A stretch of DNA of 64,000 nucleotides from contig NZ_QGTR01000003.1 in NCBI RefSeq assembly GCF_003182275.1, positions 558,001 to 622,000 of the forward strand, written 5' to 3'. The translations under genes were made by a program, and so were the position numbers. The DNA is from Hoeflea marina (GTDB lineage: Bacteria > Pseudomonadota > Alphaproteobacteria > Rhizobiales > Rhizobiaceae). Of the stretch, positions 20,309 through 30,676 are shown piece after piece. Positions within the stretch are counted from its first letter, which is position 1, and every line of letters starts with the position of its first letter. The notes under the pieces were generated by a model. That model was given only the letters and a program-made list of their open reading frames with translations. It did not search any database and had not been told where the DNA came from.

Positions 20309-20498
20309 GGCGTTCTCCTGTGTGATCGGGCTTCAACGCCCTGGCCCGAGATGGGTTCATCCGCCGGCCGGCCGGACCGCGGATCCTGTTTCTGGCCATT
20401 TCGGGTTGATGCTCCCTGCCGCTGCCCTATCTTAGCCATGGATTCCATTGCCGGACACTCTATTGCCGCCAGAATGTTTGAACTGAATAGGATATTCC

Positions 20499-22847
20499 AT
20501 GCCCAGACACAGCCGCCCCCTGGTGAGGACAGCCGCACTTTTCCTGTTCACTCTCATTCTTGCCGCCGCCTCCCCGACCGCGCCGGTGCATGCCCAGTCG
20601 CCGCAATCACCATTGCAGGCAGCCACAATTGACTCTTCCGCCAATCCCGACGCGGTGATCGCACCGCTGCTCGACGTTCTCAAGGACGAGGCGGCCCGAC
20701 AAAAGCTCATCGAATCGCTTGAGAAGAGCACGGCGGTGCCGGCAGACGCAGCGGCTGCAAACGCGGACACGGCTGCGCAGACAACTGTCGCCGGCCGCCT
20801 TGCAGGCATGACCAAGAATGTCATCGAGGAGACCCTGGCCGTCGGCCACAAGTTCGCCAGGGACCTCTCGGGGCTGGCGACCCTGTTCAACGGCGCCTCC
20901 GAGTTCGACGGCGGCCATGTGCTGAGCATGCTGACGCCGCTGCTCGCGACCGTCGTGGTGTCGATGCTGCTGCTGATGCTCTGCAAGCGGGGCCTGCGCA
21001 GCGCGCTTGCCCGTCTTTCAGGGCGCTTCCAGAATCACGGATTCCTGGCCGCGCTGGCGCTGGTCGGGCTGTATTTCCTGGCCGAGATCCTGGCGCTGGC
21101 GCTGGCCTATTTCGCGGGCAGCGCCGTGGCCGCGGCGCTGTCTTCCGGTACGGGAGTCTCGATCTACCAGACATTGTATCTCAATGCCTTTCTGGTCACT
21201 GGCGCCGCCTCGATCCTGATCCGGGTGCTGACCGGCATTGCCCAAGGCGACTATGCCGTGCTGAGAATGGCGCCGTCGGTACGCGCGACGCTGCGGCGCC
21301 GCGCAATCGTGCTCACCGGACTTCTCATCTATGGCATCGCCTTCGTGGTGCCGGCGGCCAATGTCCTGGTTTCCTTCTCCGTCGGCCGCGGCCTGCGGGT
21401 GCTGGTCTACACGCTTGCGGCCATCTTCGCAGTCTGCATGGTTCGGGCGATTTCGCGCCAGCAGCAGATCGCCGCCGAGTTGCCCGCCCAGGAACCGACC
21501 GAGGAGGGGGACGCCGCGGTGGACGACGCGCTCCCCGAACCGGTGCAATCGGCGTTCATGCAACTGTGGCCGCTGATCGCCTACGGCTATGTGGCGGTCA
21601 GCTACGTCATCGCCCTGTCCCGGCCGGATCTGTTCGTCGAATTTGTCGGCGGCGCCACGGTGAGGACGGCACTGGCGCTGATCGTCGGCGGGCTGGTGCT
21701 GCGCGGCTGCGGCTATCTGTCGACATTCACCGTGCGCACGCCGGCCTTCCTGCCGCTCGACAGCCAGGCGCTATCCAACCGCCTGACCTCCTTCGTGCCG
21801 ATCTTGCTCCGGGTGGTCTGGCTGCTGGTGAGCGTTGCCATTCTCGCCGTGGTGCTCGATGCCTGGTCTATCGTCGATGTCGGCGGCTGGGTGGAGGGCG
21901 ATCGCGGCAGCGCCATGATCGCCGGACTGGTGAGCAGCCTGATCGTCGTGGTCAGCTGCATCGTCATCTGGGCGGCTGCTTCGTCCTGGATCGATTATCG
22001 AATGGCAACCAGCGCCGGGACGAGCCTGCTCGACTCGCGCTATCGCACGCTCTATTCGCTGCTCAAGAACGCCCTCACCGTGGCGCTTGTGGTGTTCGGC
22101 GGGATGATCGCACTGTCTGAGCTCGGCATCGACATCGGTCCGCTGCTGGCCGGCGCCGGCGTGCTCGGCCTCGCCATCGGCTTCGGCGCCCAGAAGCTCG
22201 TGCAGGACATCATTTCCGGGGTCTTCATCCAGCTCGAGAACGCCATGAATGTCGGCGATGTGGTCGGCGCCGGCGGCATCACGGGTGTGGTCGAGCGGCT
22301 GACCCTGCGCTCGGTGTCGTTGCGCGATCTTTCCGGCGTCTACCACATCATCCCGTTCAGCTCGGTGGATTCGGTCTCCAACTACATGCGCACCTTCTCC
22401 TTCCACGTCGAGGAGGTGGGCATCGCCTACAAGGAGAATGTCGCCGACGGCAAGGCCGCCATGCAGGAGGCCTTCGATCGCCTCCAGCAGACCGAGCACA
22501 AGGCCGACATCCTCGAGCCGCTGGAAATGCACGGCGTGACCGGGCTCGGCGACAGCGCCGTGGCGATCCGCGCCCGCATCAAGACCGCGCCGGGCAAGCA
22601 ATGGGGCCTCGGCCGCGCCTACACCGAGCTGGTCAAGCAGGTGATGGACGAGCGCGGCATCGAGATCCCGTTCCCGCACACCACGCTGTTCCTCGGGCGC
22701 GACAAGGCCGGCAAGACCGACGAACTGCCGGTGAAGCTGCTGCAGGAGGCGGGCAAGTCCGGCAAGGCCGCTTCGCGACGCAAGCGAGCATCGACGGACG
22801 ACGTGCTGGCAAATGACGGCAACGCCATTCCGGAGAGCGACGACTGA
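20499..22847 (+). CDS. Large MscS-family mechanosensitive channel (YbiO-like)
   Basis: 782 residues: signal peptide (to about VHAQ), a periplasmic stretch, multiple membrane helices, then the MscS core. TM3 is the Gly/Ala-rich AGAGVLGLAIGFGAQKLVQD, followed by the beta domain (NVGDVVGAGG, VSLRDLSGVYHIIPFSSV) and the alpha/beta C-terminal domain. Its length is close to E. coli YbiO and not to the small MscS. It opens under membrane tension to release solutes on hypo-osmotic shock. The last 40 residues are a Lys/Arg- and Asp-rich tail. Confidence 0.9.
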   Translation: MPRHSRPLVRTAALFLFTLILAAASPTAPVHAQSPQSPLQAATIDSSANPDAVIAPLLDVLKDEAARQKLIESLEKSTAVPADAAAANADTAAQTTVAGRLAGMTKNVIEETLAVGHKFARDLSGLATLFNGASEFDGGHVLSMLTPLLATVVVSMLLLMLCKRGLRSALARLSGRFQNHGFLAALALVGLYFLAEILALALAYFAGSAVAAALSSGTGVSIYQTLYLNAFLVTGAASILIRVLTGIAQGDYAVLRMAPSVRATLRRRAIVLTGLLIYGIAFVVPAANVLVSFSVGRGLRVLVYTLAAIFAVCMVRAISRQQQIAAELPAQEPTEEGDAAVDDALPEPVQSAFMQLWPLIAYGYVAVSYVIALSRPDLFVEFVGGATVRTALALIVGGLVLRGCGYLSTFTVRTPAFLPLDSQALSNRLTSFVPILLRVVWLLVSVAILAVVLDAWSIVDVGGWVEGDRGSAMIAGLVSSLIVVVSCIVIWAAASSWIDYRMATSAGTSLLDSRYRTLYSLLKNALTVALVVFGGMIALSELGIDIGPLLAGAGVLGLAIGFGAQKLVQDIISGVFIQLENAMNVGDVVGAGGITGVVERLTLRSVSLRDLSGVYHIIPFSSVDSVSNYMRTFSFHVEEVGIAYKENVADGKAAMQEAFDRLQQTEHKADILEPLEMHGVTGLGDSAVAIRARIKTAPGKQWGLGRAYTELVKQVMDERGIEIPFPHTTLFLGRDKAGKTDELPVKLLQEAGKSGKAASRRKRASTDDVLANDGNAIPESDD

Positions 22848-22884
22848 GGCACGACCCCCTTTCGGCCGCCCTCGCCGGCGCCGG

Positions 22885-23865
22885 TCAGCCGTAGAGGCCC
22901 GCTGTGCGTCCGCGCAGCTGAATGAGCGCCAACACGATGTCGATCGCCGGGGTCGGCGTCGAGGTCAGTCGCCCAAGCTCCTGCACCGAGCCCACGAGCG
23001 CATCGATTTCCATCGGCCGGCCGGCGTCGAGATCCTGCAGCATCGAGGTGCGGTGGGCGCCGACGGCGGCGCCGCCATCGATGCGTCGATCGACGTCTAT
23101 GGGGAACTTGACCCCTAGCTTCTCGGCGATGGCCTGGGCCTCCAGCATCATCAAGCGGGCCACCGCGCGGGTGCCTGGTTCGGTGCAGAGCACGTCGAGG
23201 GTGGCGTGGGTGAGCGCCGAGATCGGGTTGAAGGACAGGTTGCCCCAGAGCTTGACCCAGATCTCGTCGCGCAGATTGGAGCGCACCGGCGCCTTCAGCC
23301 CGGCCGCCGTCAGCGCCTGGGACAGGGCCAGCGCGCGGCCGGATTTCGAACCGTCGGGCTCGCCCAGCGAAAAGCGGTTGCCCTCGATGTGGCGGATCAT
23401 GCCCGGCTCGATCACCTCGGCGGCGGGATAGACGACGCAGCCCAGCACCCGGTCGGGACCGAAGCCGTCCCATTGCGCATTGCCCGGATCGACACTCTCG
23501 AGCCGCGTGCCTTCGAGATCGCCGCCGATCCTGTGAAAATACCACCAGGGCACGCCGTTGACGCCGCTGACGATGGTGGTGCCGGCGCCGATCAGCGGCT
23601 GCATGGCGCCGACGACGGCCGGCACCGAATGGGCCTTGAGCGTGACGATGACATAGTCCTGCGGCCCGAGTTCGGCGGGATCGGCGCTGGCGCGCACCGC
23701 AACCGTGACCGGATCGGCATCCTCCTCGATCAGCGTCAGGCCCCTGTCGCGCATCGCCGCCAGATGCGGTCCGCGCGCCACCAGGCTCACGTCGGCGCCG
23801 GCCCGCGCCAGCTTGACGCCGATGTAGCCGCCGATGGCGCCGGCGCCGAAAATGCAGATCTTCAT
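22885..23865 (-). CDS. Ketopantoate reductase-like dehydrogenase (PanE/ApbA family)
   Basis: 326 residues. The N-terminal NADP-binding motif is IFGAGAIGGYIG. The C-terminal family block is EIWVKLWGNLSFNPISALT with the catalytic Lys and Asn. It is the last gene of an operon with an acyl-CoA ligase and an ABC importer, so a catabolic 2-keto-acid reductase is more likely than pantothenate synthesis (inference). GGAG precedes the ATG. Confidence 0.85.
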   Translation of the reverse strand: MKICIFGAGAIGGYIGVKLARAGADVSLVARGPHLAAMRDRGLTLIEEDADPVTVAVRASADPAELGPQDYVIVTLKAHSVPAVVGAMQPLIGAGTTIVSGVNGVPWWYFHRIGGDLEGTRLESVDPGNAQWDGFGPDRVLGCVVYPAAEVIEPGMIRHIEGNRFSLGEPDGSKSGRALALSQALTAAGLKAPVRSNLRDEIWVKLWGNLSFNPISALTHATLDVLCTEPGTRAVARLMMLEAQAIAEKLGVKFPIDVDRRIDGGAAVGAHRTSMLQDLDAGRPMEIDALVGSVQELGRLTSTPTPAIDIVLALIQLRGRTAGLYG

Positions 23866-23892
23866 GGATGGGTTCTCCGTCCGGGACCGGTG

Positions 23893-25425
23893 TCAGGCAT
23901 CGGCGAGGCCGAGCTTTTCGGCCAGCCCGATGCGCTGCATCTTGCCGGTGGCGCCCTTGGGGATCTCGTCGAGAATGATCACCTTGCGCGGCACCTTGAA
24001 GTCGGCCATGCGGCCGGCGGCGAAATCGCGGATCTCGCGCTCGGTGGCCGAGATGCCCTCGCGCAGCACGACGGCGGCGGCCACCTCCTCGCCGAGCTTG
24101 GCGTGCGGCATGGCAAAAGTGACCACCTGGGCCACGGCCGGATGGTCAAGCAGCACGCCGTCGACCTCGAGCGGAGAGATCTTCTCGCCGCCGCGGTTGA
24201 TGATTTCCTTGAGCCGCCCGGTGAGGCTCAGATAGCCGTCGCCATCGAAGGCGCCCTGGTCGCCGGTGCGAAACCAGCGCTGGCCGTCAGCCATGAAGAA
24301 GCTCCTGGCATTGGCATCCGGGTTGCCCTCGTAGCCGGGCGTGACATTGGGGCCGGAGATCACCACCTCGCCGGTGGAGGTGATCAGCCGGTTCTCGACC
24401 TCGTGGGCGATACGGACCAGCGGCCCCGCCGCCACGCCCACCGAGCCGGGCTTCTGGGCCCGCGGCGGCAGCGGATTGCAGGCCATCTGGTGGGCCGCCT
24501 CGGTCATGCCGTAGGCCTCCACCACCGGCGCGCCGAAGGTCTCGGCCAGCGCCGTCATCACCTGCGCCGGCAGCGAGGCGGACGACGAGCGCAGGAAGCG
24601 CAGCGGCGTGGCATCGATGATCTCGCGGTTGCGCTCGGCCCGCGTCAGGATCGCCTGATGCATGGTCGGCACGGCGGTGTACCAGCTCGGCTCAGCGTCC
24701 TTCATCCAGCCGAAGAATTTCAGCGCGTCGAAGCCCGGCGCGCACCAGATCGAGGCACCCGCCGACAACGACGCGGCGACGGCGGCAATCAGGCCGTGGA
24801 TGTGGAACAGCGGCATCACGTTGAGGCAGCGGTCGACGGGCGTCAGCGCCAGGGTCTCACGGATGTGCTCGGCGGAGGCTGCGACATTGGCCTGGGTCAG
24901 CGGCACGATCTTCGGCCGCGATGTGGTGCCCGAGGTGTGCAGGATCAGCGCGATGTCGTCGGGGCCGGGCTCGGCGGCGGCGGCGGGCGACGGGGCAGCC
25001 CCGCTTGCGGCCAGGCTGAACCGGCCCGCGGGCAGTTCGGGGCCGGAGACGAGCCGCAGCACGGCGATGCCGAGCTTTTCGGCCGCCGCCAGCGCCGGAC
25101 CGTCATAGGCCTGCGGGATCACCAGCGCCCTCGCCTTGAGGTCGTCGAGATAGAACTCGAACTCCTCCTGGCGGTAGCCGGGATTGAGCGGCGCTGTCAC
25201 CGCCGCCTGGGCGATGGTGACGAAGGCGGTGGCCATCTCGGGGCCATTGGGCAGCACGATCGCCACCCGGTCTAACGCCCCGATGCCGGCCGCCCTGAGG
25301 TCGGCGGCGACAGCGCCTGCCAGCCGCCTCAGTCCGCCATGGCTCAGCCACGGCCGTCCCGGCGCGCCGACGGCCGGCAGATCATCGGCGTGCGGCGCCA
25401 GCAGTGCTTTCAGTGTCGAACCCAT
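23893..25425 (-). CDS. Acyl-CoA ligase of the AMP-forming family (oxalyl-CoA synthetase-like)
   Basis: 510 residues. ANL motifs are all present: the P-loop LHTSGTTSRPKI, YGMTEAAH, WFRTGDQGAFDGDGYL, GRLKEIINRGGEKI and the catalytic C-terminal Lys in PKGATGKMQR. Segments such as YRQEEFEFYLDDL and MPLFHIHGL resemble the Pcs60/AAE3 oxalate-CoA ligase branch, but I cannot separate that from other short-acid ligases. It activates a carboxylic acid to its CoA thioester using ATP. ATG 25425 was chosen over an upstream ATG at 25506; GAGGCAGGAC precedes it. It sits within the ABC-importer operon and probably acts on the imported acid. Confidence 0.87.
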   Translation of the reverse strand: MGSTLKALLAPHADDLPAVGAPGRPWLSHGGLRRLAGAVAADLRAAGIGALDRVAIVLPNGPEMATAFVTIAQAAVTAPLNPGYRQEEFEFYLDDLKARALVIPQAYDGPALAAAEKLGIAVLRLVSGPELPAGRFSLAASGAAPSPAAAAEPGPDDIALILHTSGTTSRPKIVPLTQANVAASAEHIRETLALTPVDRCLNVMPLFHIHGLIAAVAASLSAGASIWCAPGFDALKFFGWMKDAEPSWYTAVPTMHQAILTRAERNREIIDATPLRFLRSSSASLPAQVMTALAETFGAPVVEAYGMTEAAHQMACNPLPPRAQKPGSVGVAAGPLVRIAHEVENRLITSTGEVVISGPNVTPGYEGNPDANARSFFMADGQRWFRTGDQGAFDGDGYLSLTGRLKEIINRGGEKISPLEVDGVLLDHPAVAQVVTFAMPHAKLGEEVAAAVVLREGISATEREIRDFAAGRMADFKVPRKVIILDEIPKGATGKMQRIGLAEKLGLADA

Positions 25426-25523
25426 GTCCTGCCTCTTCCCGTGTCCTGGATGGTGTCGATGGCGTGCTGCCGTGCGATGCCGCGGACCGGCTGCCGGATG
25501 CGGCATCAGGCGTGTCGCCGGTG

Positions 25524-26276
25524 TCAGCGCGAGGCGGCATAATAGGCAACCCTGCGCTCAAGATAGCCGAGAAACTCCGAGATGGCGAAGGCCATCCCGA
25601 ACAGCACCAGCAGCACCGCCCAGAAATGGCCCATCAGGAAGTTGCTGGAATAGAGCTCGAACAGGGCGCCGAAGCCGACGATCGAGATCAGCAGCTGGCC
25701 GATGATGACGCCCTTGACCGCGCGGATGACGCCGATGCGCACGCCGCCGAGGATCTCCGGCAGGGCCGCCCAGACATAGATCTTGAAGAAGGCATCGAGC
25801 GGCGAGGCGCCGAAGCTGCGCGCCATCTCGACCAGCGAACGGTTGATCTGCAGCACGCCGGCGCGCGAGTTGAGGATGATGATCCAGATCGCAAACAGCG
25901 TCGTGGTGATGATGATGGAGGTCATGCCGAAGCCGAAGAGCACCATCAGCACCGGCACCAGCGCAGTCAGCGGGGCGCTGAGGAAGATGTTGACCCAGGG
26001 CAGCAGGATCTCGTCGATCAGCCGGTTCTTGCCCATCAGGATGCCGACCGGAATGCCGATGAGGACCGAGGCGGCCACTCCGCTGAGGAAGGCGATCGCC
26101 GTCTCGCGCAATGCCTTGAGAAAGGCCGGCGTGCCGATGATCTCGACCAGCGTGATGATCACCTGCGACAGCGGCGGCACGAAGAAGGTCAGGTGCAACT
26201 GTCCGATGATCTCCCAGAGCAGCCCCCAGACGAGGAGCGAGGACATTGCCGGCAATCTGTATCCGAATGCGGTCAT
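25524..26276 (-). CDS. ABC transporter permease (SsuC/TauC type), second copy in operon
   Basis: 250 residues with about six membrane helices and the inner-membrane EAA-like loop ARSFGASPLDAFFKIYVWAA (coupling helix to the ATPase). It belongs to the nitrate/sulfonate/taurine permease family. The operon encodes two different permeases flanking one ATPase gene, suggesting a heterodimeric channel. It starts 8 bp after the ATPase gene ends. Confidence 0.88.
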   Translation of the reverse strand: MTAFGYRLPAMSSLLVWGLLWEIIGQLHLTFFVPPLSQVIITLVEIIGTPAFLKALRETAIAFLSGVAASVLIGIPVGILMGKNRLIDEILLPWVNIFLSAPLTALVPVLMVLFGFGMTSIIITTTLFAIWIIILNSRAGVLQINRSLVEMARSFGASPLDAFFKIYVWAALPEILGGVRIGVIRAVKGVIIGQLLISIVGFGALFELYSSNFLMGHFWAVLLVLFGMAFAISEFLGYLERRVAYYAASR

Positions 26277-26284
26277 CTCATTCC

Positions 26285-27071
<787 letters not shown>

Positions 27072-27085
<14 letters not shown>

Positions 27086-27833
27086 AACCACGATTGTTCC
27101 CTTCGAACAGAGCGTTTTCGAGTCTTTCCAGCAGGTTGAGGAACACCACGGCCAGAAGGATGATGGAGAAGATTGCCGCATACATGCTCGGATAGTCGGC
27201 CACCGAGCGGCTGTAGCTGATGATGTCGCCGACGCCGGTGGGCGTGATCTTCAGCTCCGCCAGGATGGCGCCGATGAAGCCGGCGGAAATGCCCAGTCTC
27301 AGTCCGGAAAAGATGACAGGCGAGGCGGCGGGGATGATGATCTTGAGGATGATCTCGCGATCGCTGGCCAGGAACGAGCGCCCCATCTCCTTGAGCGAGA
27401 CGGGCGTGTTGCGCACCGCGCCTGCGGTGTTGAGCACGATCACCGGCATGGCCATGATGCAGACGACGAAGACCTTGGAGGTGAGCCCGATGCCGTAGGC
27501 CATCACCAGGAGCGGGATCAGGGCCGCCAGCGGCGCCGCCTGCATGACGATGAAGACCGGCGCGAACAGCCATTCGAAACGCGCGCTCAGTCCGATCCAC
27601 AGCCCGAGCGTGATGCCGAAGGCCGCCGAGATGGCGACGCCGAGCACCAGCGGCTTCAATGTCTCGGCATAGGCCGTGAACAGGGTGCCTTCGAGCGCCA
27701 GACGGAACAGCGCCTGCATGGATTCGATGAAGGTCGGGAAGGCGTAGGAGACCGGGATGCGGCCTGCGATTTCCCAGGCGCCAAAGACGATGACGGCGGA
27801 GAGGAGCTTGAGAAACAGGGGTCTGTTTGGCAT
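27072..27833 (-). CDS. ABC transporter permease (SsuC/TauC type), first copy in operon
   Basis: 253 residues from ATG 27833 with six predicted helices and the coupling loop GRSFLASDREIILKIIIPAA. The family is nitrate/taurine/aliphatic sulfonate permeases. The open frame runs on upstream to 28697 but that part is only antisense to nothing real; it is the shadow frame of the binding-protein gene. It overlaps the ATPase gene by 14 bp and follows the binding-protein gene by 71 bp. Confidence 0.88.
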
Positions 27834-27904
27834 GGAATCGGCCCGCAACTGGGGAAATCGGGGCGGCCGCCGACCGGATTGCGGTCGGCGGCCGCCGGAG
27901 CCTT

Positions 27905-28879
27905 CTACTTCGCGGCCGCGTCGAGCGGGGCGAGGTACCAGAAGTCCTCGATGTTCAGCGTCGCCGGATCGCCCTTGAGCTGGCCGGCCTCGGTGTACCA
28001 GTCCATGTCGGCCTCGGCTGCCTTGCGGCCGCCGCCATTGGGGTCGTAGAGACCGCCCTCGACGGCATCCTTGTAGAAGCCGTCTAGTCCGGCGAGGATT
28101 TCCTTGGGCAGCTGTCCGATGGGGCCGTCGGGATTGGTCTCGCGGCTGATGATGGTCGGATCCTTGGCCATGTCCTGCCAGACGCTGGCGAGCGCCTTGA
28201 CCAGAATGTTGACCTGCTCCTCGTTGGCCTTGATCCAGTCGAGATTGGCAAACAGCGCCTCGTCGCTGGCATCGACCTCGAACATCGGCAGCACGTTGAA
28301 CTTGTCGCCGCCCTCGGCCATGATCTTGTTCTTGTTGGACAGATCGAGAATGGTCGCGTCGGCCTGGCCGGCCATCATGGCGACGACGCGGTTGGCCGAA
28401 CCCGGAACATAGGAGCGGTCGCCGAGCTTGATGCCCGCCTTTTCCTCGATGACATTGGCGATCGAGTCGGTGCCGCCGCCGCGCGAATGCAGCATGATCG
28501 GCTGGCCGGCGAGATCCTCGAGTTTCTCGTATTTCTTGCTGGTGACGGGGAAGAACTTCAGCTTGGAGAGCTGGAAGATGATGCGGACCGGCGCCTTGGA
28601 ATTCTGCATGGCGGCATAGGGGGTGCCGAAGCCGATGTTCATCTGGCCGCTGAGCACGGACTGGATGGCCAGTTCCTCGTCGGCGAACGCCGTCCATTCG
28701 TAATCGAGGCCGTTGGCCTTGGCGCGGTCGAGCGCGACGAAGAAGGCGGCGAGCTCGTCGGATGGCGTTTCGGCCAGCGCGATCTTCAATGTCTCCGCCT
28801 GCGCGGTGGACATCAGCAGGCTTGCGGCCAGCGGCAGGACGGCGGCAAGACCGACGATCCTCTTGATCAGATTCTTCAT
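27905..28879 (-). CDS. ABC transporter substrate-binding protein (NMT1/TauA/SsuA family)
   Basis: 324 residues with a clean Sec signal peptide (core LAAVLPLAASLLM, cleavage near AQAE). The type II binding fold shows FADEELAIQSVLSGQMNIGFG, then a HSRGGGTDSIANVI segment that in this family lines the ligand cleft. It is the first structural gene of the operon, 105 bp after the GntR regulator on the same strand. The ligand is unknown; the downstream acyl-CoA ligase suggests a carboxylic acid and not a sulfonate (inference). Confidence 0.88.
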   Translation of the reverse strand: MKNLIKRIVGLAAVLPLAASLLMSTAQAETLKIALAETPSDELAAFFVALDRAKANGLDYEWTAFADEELAIQSVLSGQMNIGFGTPYAAMQNSKAPVRIIFQLSKLKFFPVTSKKYEKLEDLAGQPIMLHSRGGGTDSIANVIEEKAGIKLGDRSYVPGSANRVVAMMAGQADATILDLSNKNKIMAEGGDKFNVLPMFEVDASDEALFANLDWIKANEEQVNILVKALASVWQDMAKDPTIISRETNPDGPIGQLPKEILAGLDGFYKDAVEGGLYDPNGGGRKAAEADMDWYTEAGQLKGDPATLNIEDFWYLAPLDAAAK

Positions 28880-28984
28880 GATATCTCCTCCCAGAGTATG
28901 ATGTTGACGCTTCAGTGAGCGGAAAGGCGGCCCTGGGCTCGTTCTCTCTCCGAATTGTCTATGTCCGGCTGTCTCCGTCTCCGG

Positions 28985-29686
28985 TCACGCTCCCTCGAAC
29001 AGGCGCGCGGAGACCGACCGAAGGTGGTTGCGCATCGCCTCGTAGGCGGCATCGGGGTCGCGCCGGGAAATGGCGGCGGTGATCGCCTCGTGCTCCCGGA
29101 AACTGGAATGGTCGGCGGCCGGCTTGACCGACTGGCGAATGACGCTGCCCCAGGCGACGGCGCGGCGGACGACGTTGAGCTGGTCGAACAGCGCCAGCAA
29201 AAGCAGGTTGTCGCTGCCCTCGGCGATGGCGCGGTGGAAGATGTCGTCCTGGATCTCGTAGTCCTGCCAGTTCGACACCGAATGGGCCCGCTCCATGGCG
29301 ACGTTCATCTGCATCAGCGCCGCGCCCGACGCGTTGATCGCCGCCTCCTTGGCGATCGCCGGTTCGATGGCCAGGCGCGCCCGCATCATCCGGAACGGCG
29401 TCAGCTGGCGGCCGAGCTCGACAAGGCTGCCACCGGTGCTCGCGGCGACATGATCCAGGCCGCGCGAGGCCACGAAGGTGCCCTTGCCGACATGACGCCA
29501 AATGGCGCCGTCGCGCTCGAGCGAATCCAGAGCCTTGCGCAGCATGCTGCGAGTCATGCCGAGCTGGTCGGTCAGATCCCGCTCGGCCGGCAGCCGGTCG
29601 CCGGCCTTGTAGCTGCCCGCGGCAATGAAGGCGCGCAGCCGCGACACCGGGTCATTGCCGTCGATGGCGTCCAGTTCTGCAAGCAC
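28985..29686 (-). CDS. GntR family regulator (FadR-type, FCD domain) of the ABC/acyl-CoA ligase operon
   Basis: Winged HTH (RLPAERDLTDQLGMTRSMLR, GKGTFVAS) followed by an FCD helical domain (QDDIFHRAI, REHEAITAAI with His ligands). I prefer the GTG start at 29686 because CGGAG lies exactly 6 nt upstream. The in-frame ATG at 29716 has no RBS and would place a perfect operator-like palindrome inside the coding region. It lies just upstream of the importer operon and divergent from the FAH-family hydrolase gene, and presumably regulates both in response to a pathway metabolite. Confidence 0.85.
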   Translation of the reverse strand: MLAELDAIDGNDPVSRLRAFIAAGSYKAGDRLPAERDLTDQLGMTRSMLRKALDSLERDGAIWRHVGKGTFVASRGLDHVAASTGGSLVELGRQLTPFRMMRARLAIEPAIAKEAAINASGAALMQMNVAMERAHSVSNWQDYEIQDDIFHRAIAEGSDNLLLLALFDQLNVVRRAVAWGSVIRQSVKPAADHSSFREHEAITAAISRRDPDAAYEAMRNHLRSVSARLFEGA

Positions 29687-29697
29687 GATACACTCCG

Positions 29698-29711
29698 ATT
29701 GGTTGACCAAT
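29698..29711. promoter_or_regulatory. Candidate GntR operator, palindrome ATTGGT-N2-ACCAAT
   Basis: ATTGGTTGACCAAT is a perfect 6-bp inverted repeat with a 2-nt spacer. FadR-type GntR regulators of the UxuR/ExuR kind bind TGGT-N2-ACCA palindromes. If the regulator starts at GTG 29686, this site lies immediately upstream of its Shine-Dalgarno and would fit autoregulation and control of the divergent gene. Confidence 0.5.
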
Positions 29712-29851
29712 TTCATTGAGATACGCGAACTTTCGGGATCCTCAGTGCTGTTTCCCCAATAATTCGCATATTTTTTGTATTGGTTGTGATTGATCTTAAC
29801 ACGGGACTGACTTATGACAAGATGGAAATTTGCCCTGAAATGAGGTTTGTG

Positions 29852-30535
29852 ATGTCCAGCTACGTGATCCCGACGCCCCCGATTGTCTCCATACCCGTGG
29901 CCGGGGGTGGGGCGTTTCCTGTCCGCAGGATCTATTGCATCGGCCGCAACTACGCCGCCCATGCCATCGAGATGGGTCACGACCCGAACCGCGAATCTCC
30001 GTTCTTCTTCCAGAAGAACCCGGACAATCTGGATCCCTCGGGCGAGTTCCCCTACCCGCCGCACACATCCGACGTGCATCACGAGGTCGAACTGGTGGTG
30101 GCGCTGAAGTCGGGCGGCACCAACATCTCCGTCGATGATGCGCTCGAGCATGTCTGGGGCTACGCGGTGGCGCTCGACATGACGCGGCGGGACCTGCAGG
30201 GCGAGGCCAAGAAGCTCGGCCGGCCCTGGGAAATCGGCAAGGCCTTCGAGCGCTCGGCCCCGGTCGCGCCGCTGATGCCCGCCTCCGGCACCGGACATCT
30301 CGACCACGGCCGCATCGAGCTGAAGGTCAACGGCGAGGTCAGGCAGGAGGGCGACATGAACCAGATGATCTGGAAGGTGCCGGAAATGATCTCGTATCTG
30401 TCGGAGTATTTCGAGCTGGCGGCCGGCGACATCATCATGTCGGGCACCCCGTCCGGCGTCGGCCCGGTCTCGAAGGGCGACGTGATGGAGGCCAGCATCG
30501 ACGGCCTCGGCACGCTGAAGGTCGTCGTCGTCTAG
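29852..30535 (+). CDS. Fumarylacetoacetate hydrolase (FAH) family protein
   Basis: 227 residues from ATG 29852, chosen because TGAGG lies 6 nt upstream; in-frame starts further up (29780, 29822) are not supported. FAH fold motifs: IYCIGRNYAAHA, the metal ligands in HHEVELVVAL, ALDMTRRDLQ, and GTPSGVGPV. Family reactions are C-C hydrolysis or decarboxylation of 2-keto acids (such as acylpyruvates or oxaloacetate). It is divergent from the GntR/importer/acyl-CoA ligase operon and probably part of the same degradative pathway. Confidence 0.87.
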   Translation: MSSYVIPTPPIVSIPVAGGGAFPVRRIYCIGRNYAAHAIEMGHDPNRESPFFFQKNPDNLDPSGEFPYPPHTSDVHHEVELVVALKSGGTNISVDDALEHVWGYAVALDMTRRDLQGEAKKLGRPWEIGKAFERSAPVAPLMPASGTGHLDHGRIELKVNGEVRQEGDMNQMIWKVPEMISYLSEYFELAAGDIIMSGTPSGVGPVSKGDVMEASIDGLGTLKVVVV

Positions 30536-30590
30536 ACCACTTCCCTCTTCGTGCAAGCCGCGGCCCATTCGGCATGGCGGCCTGGTCCGC

Positions 30591-30624
30591 GACAGGCCGG
30601 AAATCGAAAGGTTTCCGGCCTGTC
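30591..30624. terminator. Strong hairpin between convergent genes
   Basis: A perfect 13-bp stem (GACAGGCCGGAAA pairing with TTTCCGGCCTGTC) with an 8-nt loop lies between the ends of the FAH-family gene and fbp. Its position suits a bidirectional terminator, although no U-tract follows on either strand. Confidence 0.6.
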
Positions 30625-30676
30625 GCCGTCAATCGCCGCATCCGGCCACCGCGGACGGCCGGTCCTGAGCACATTG

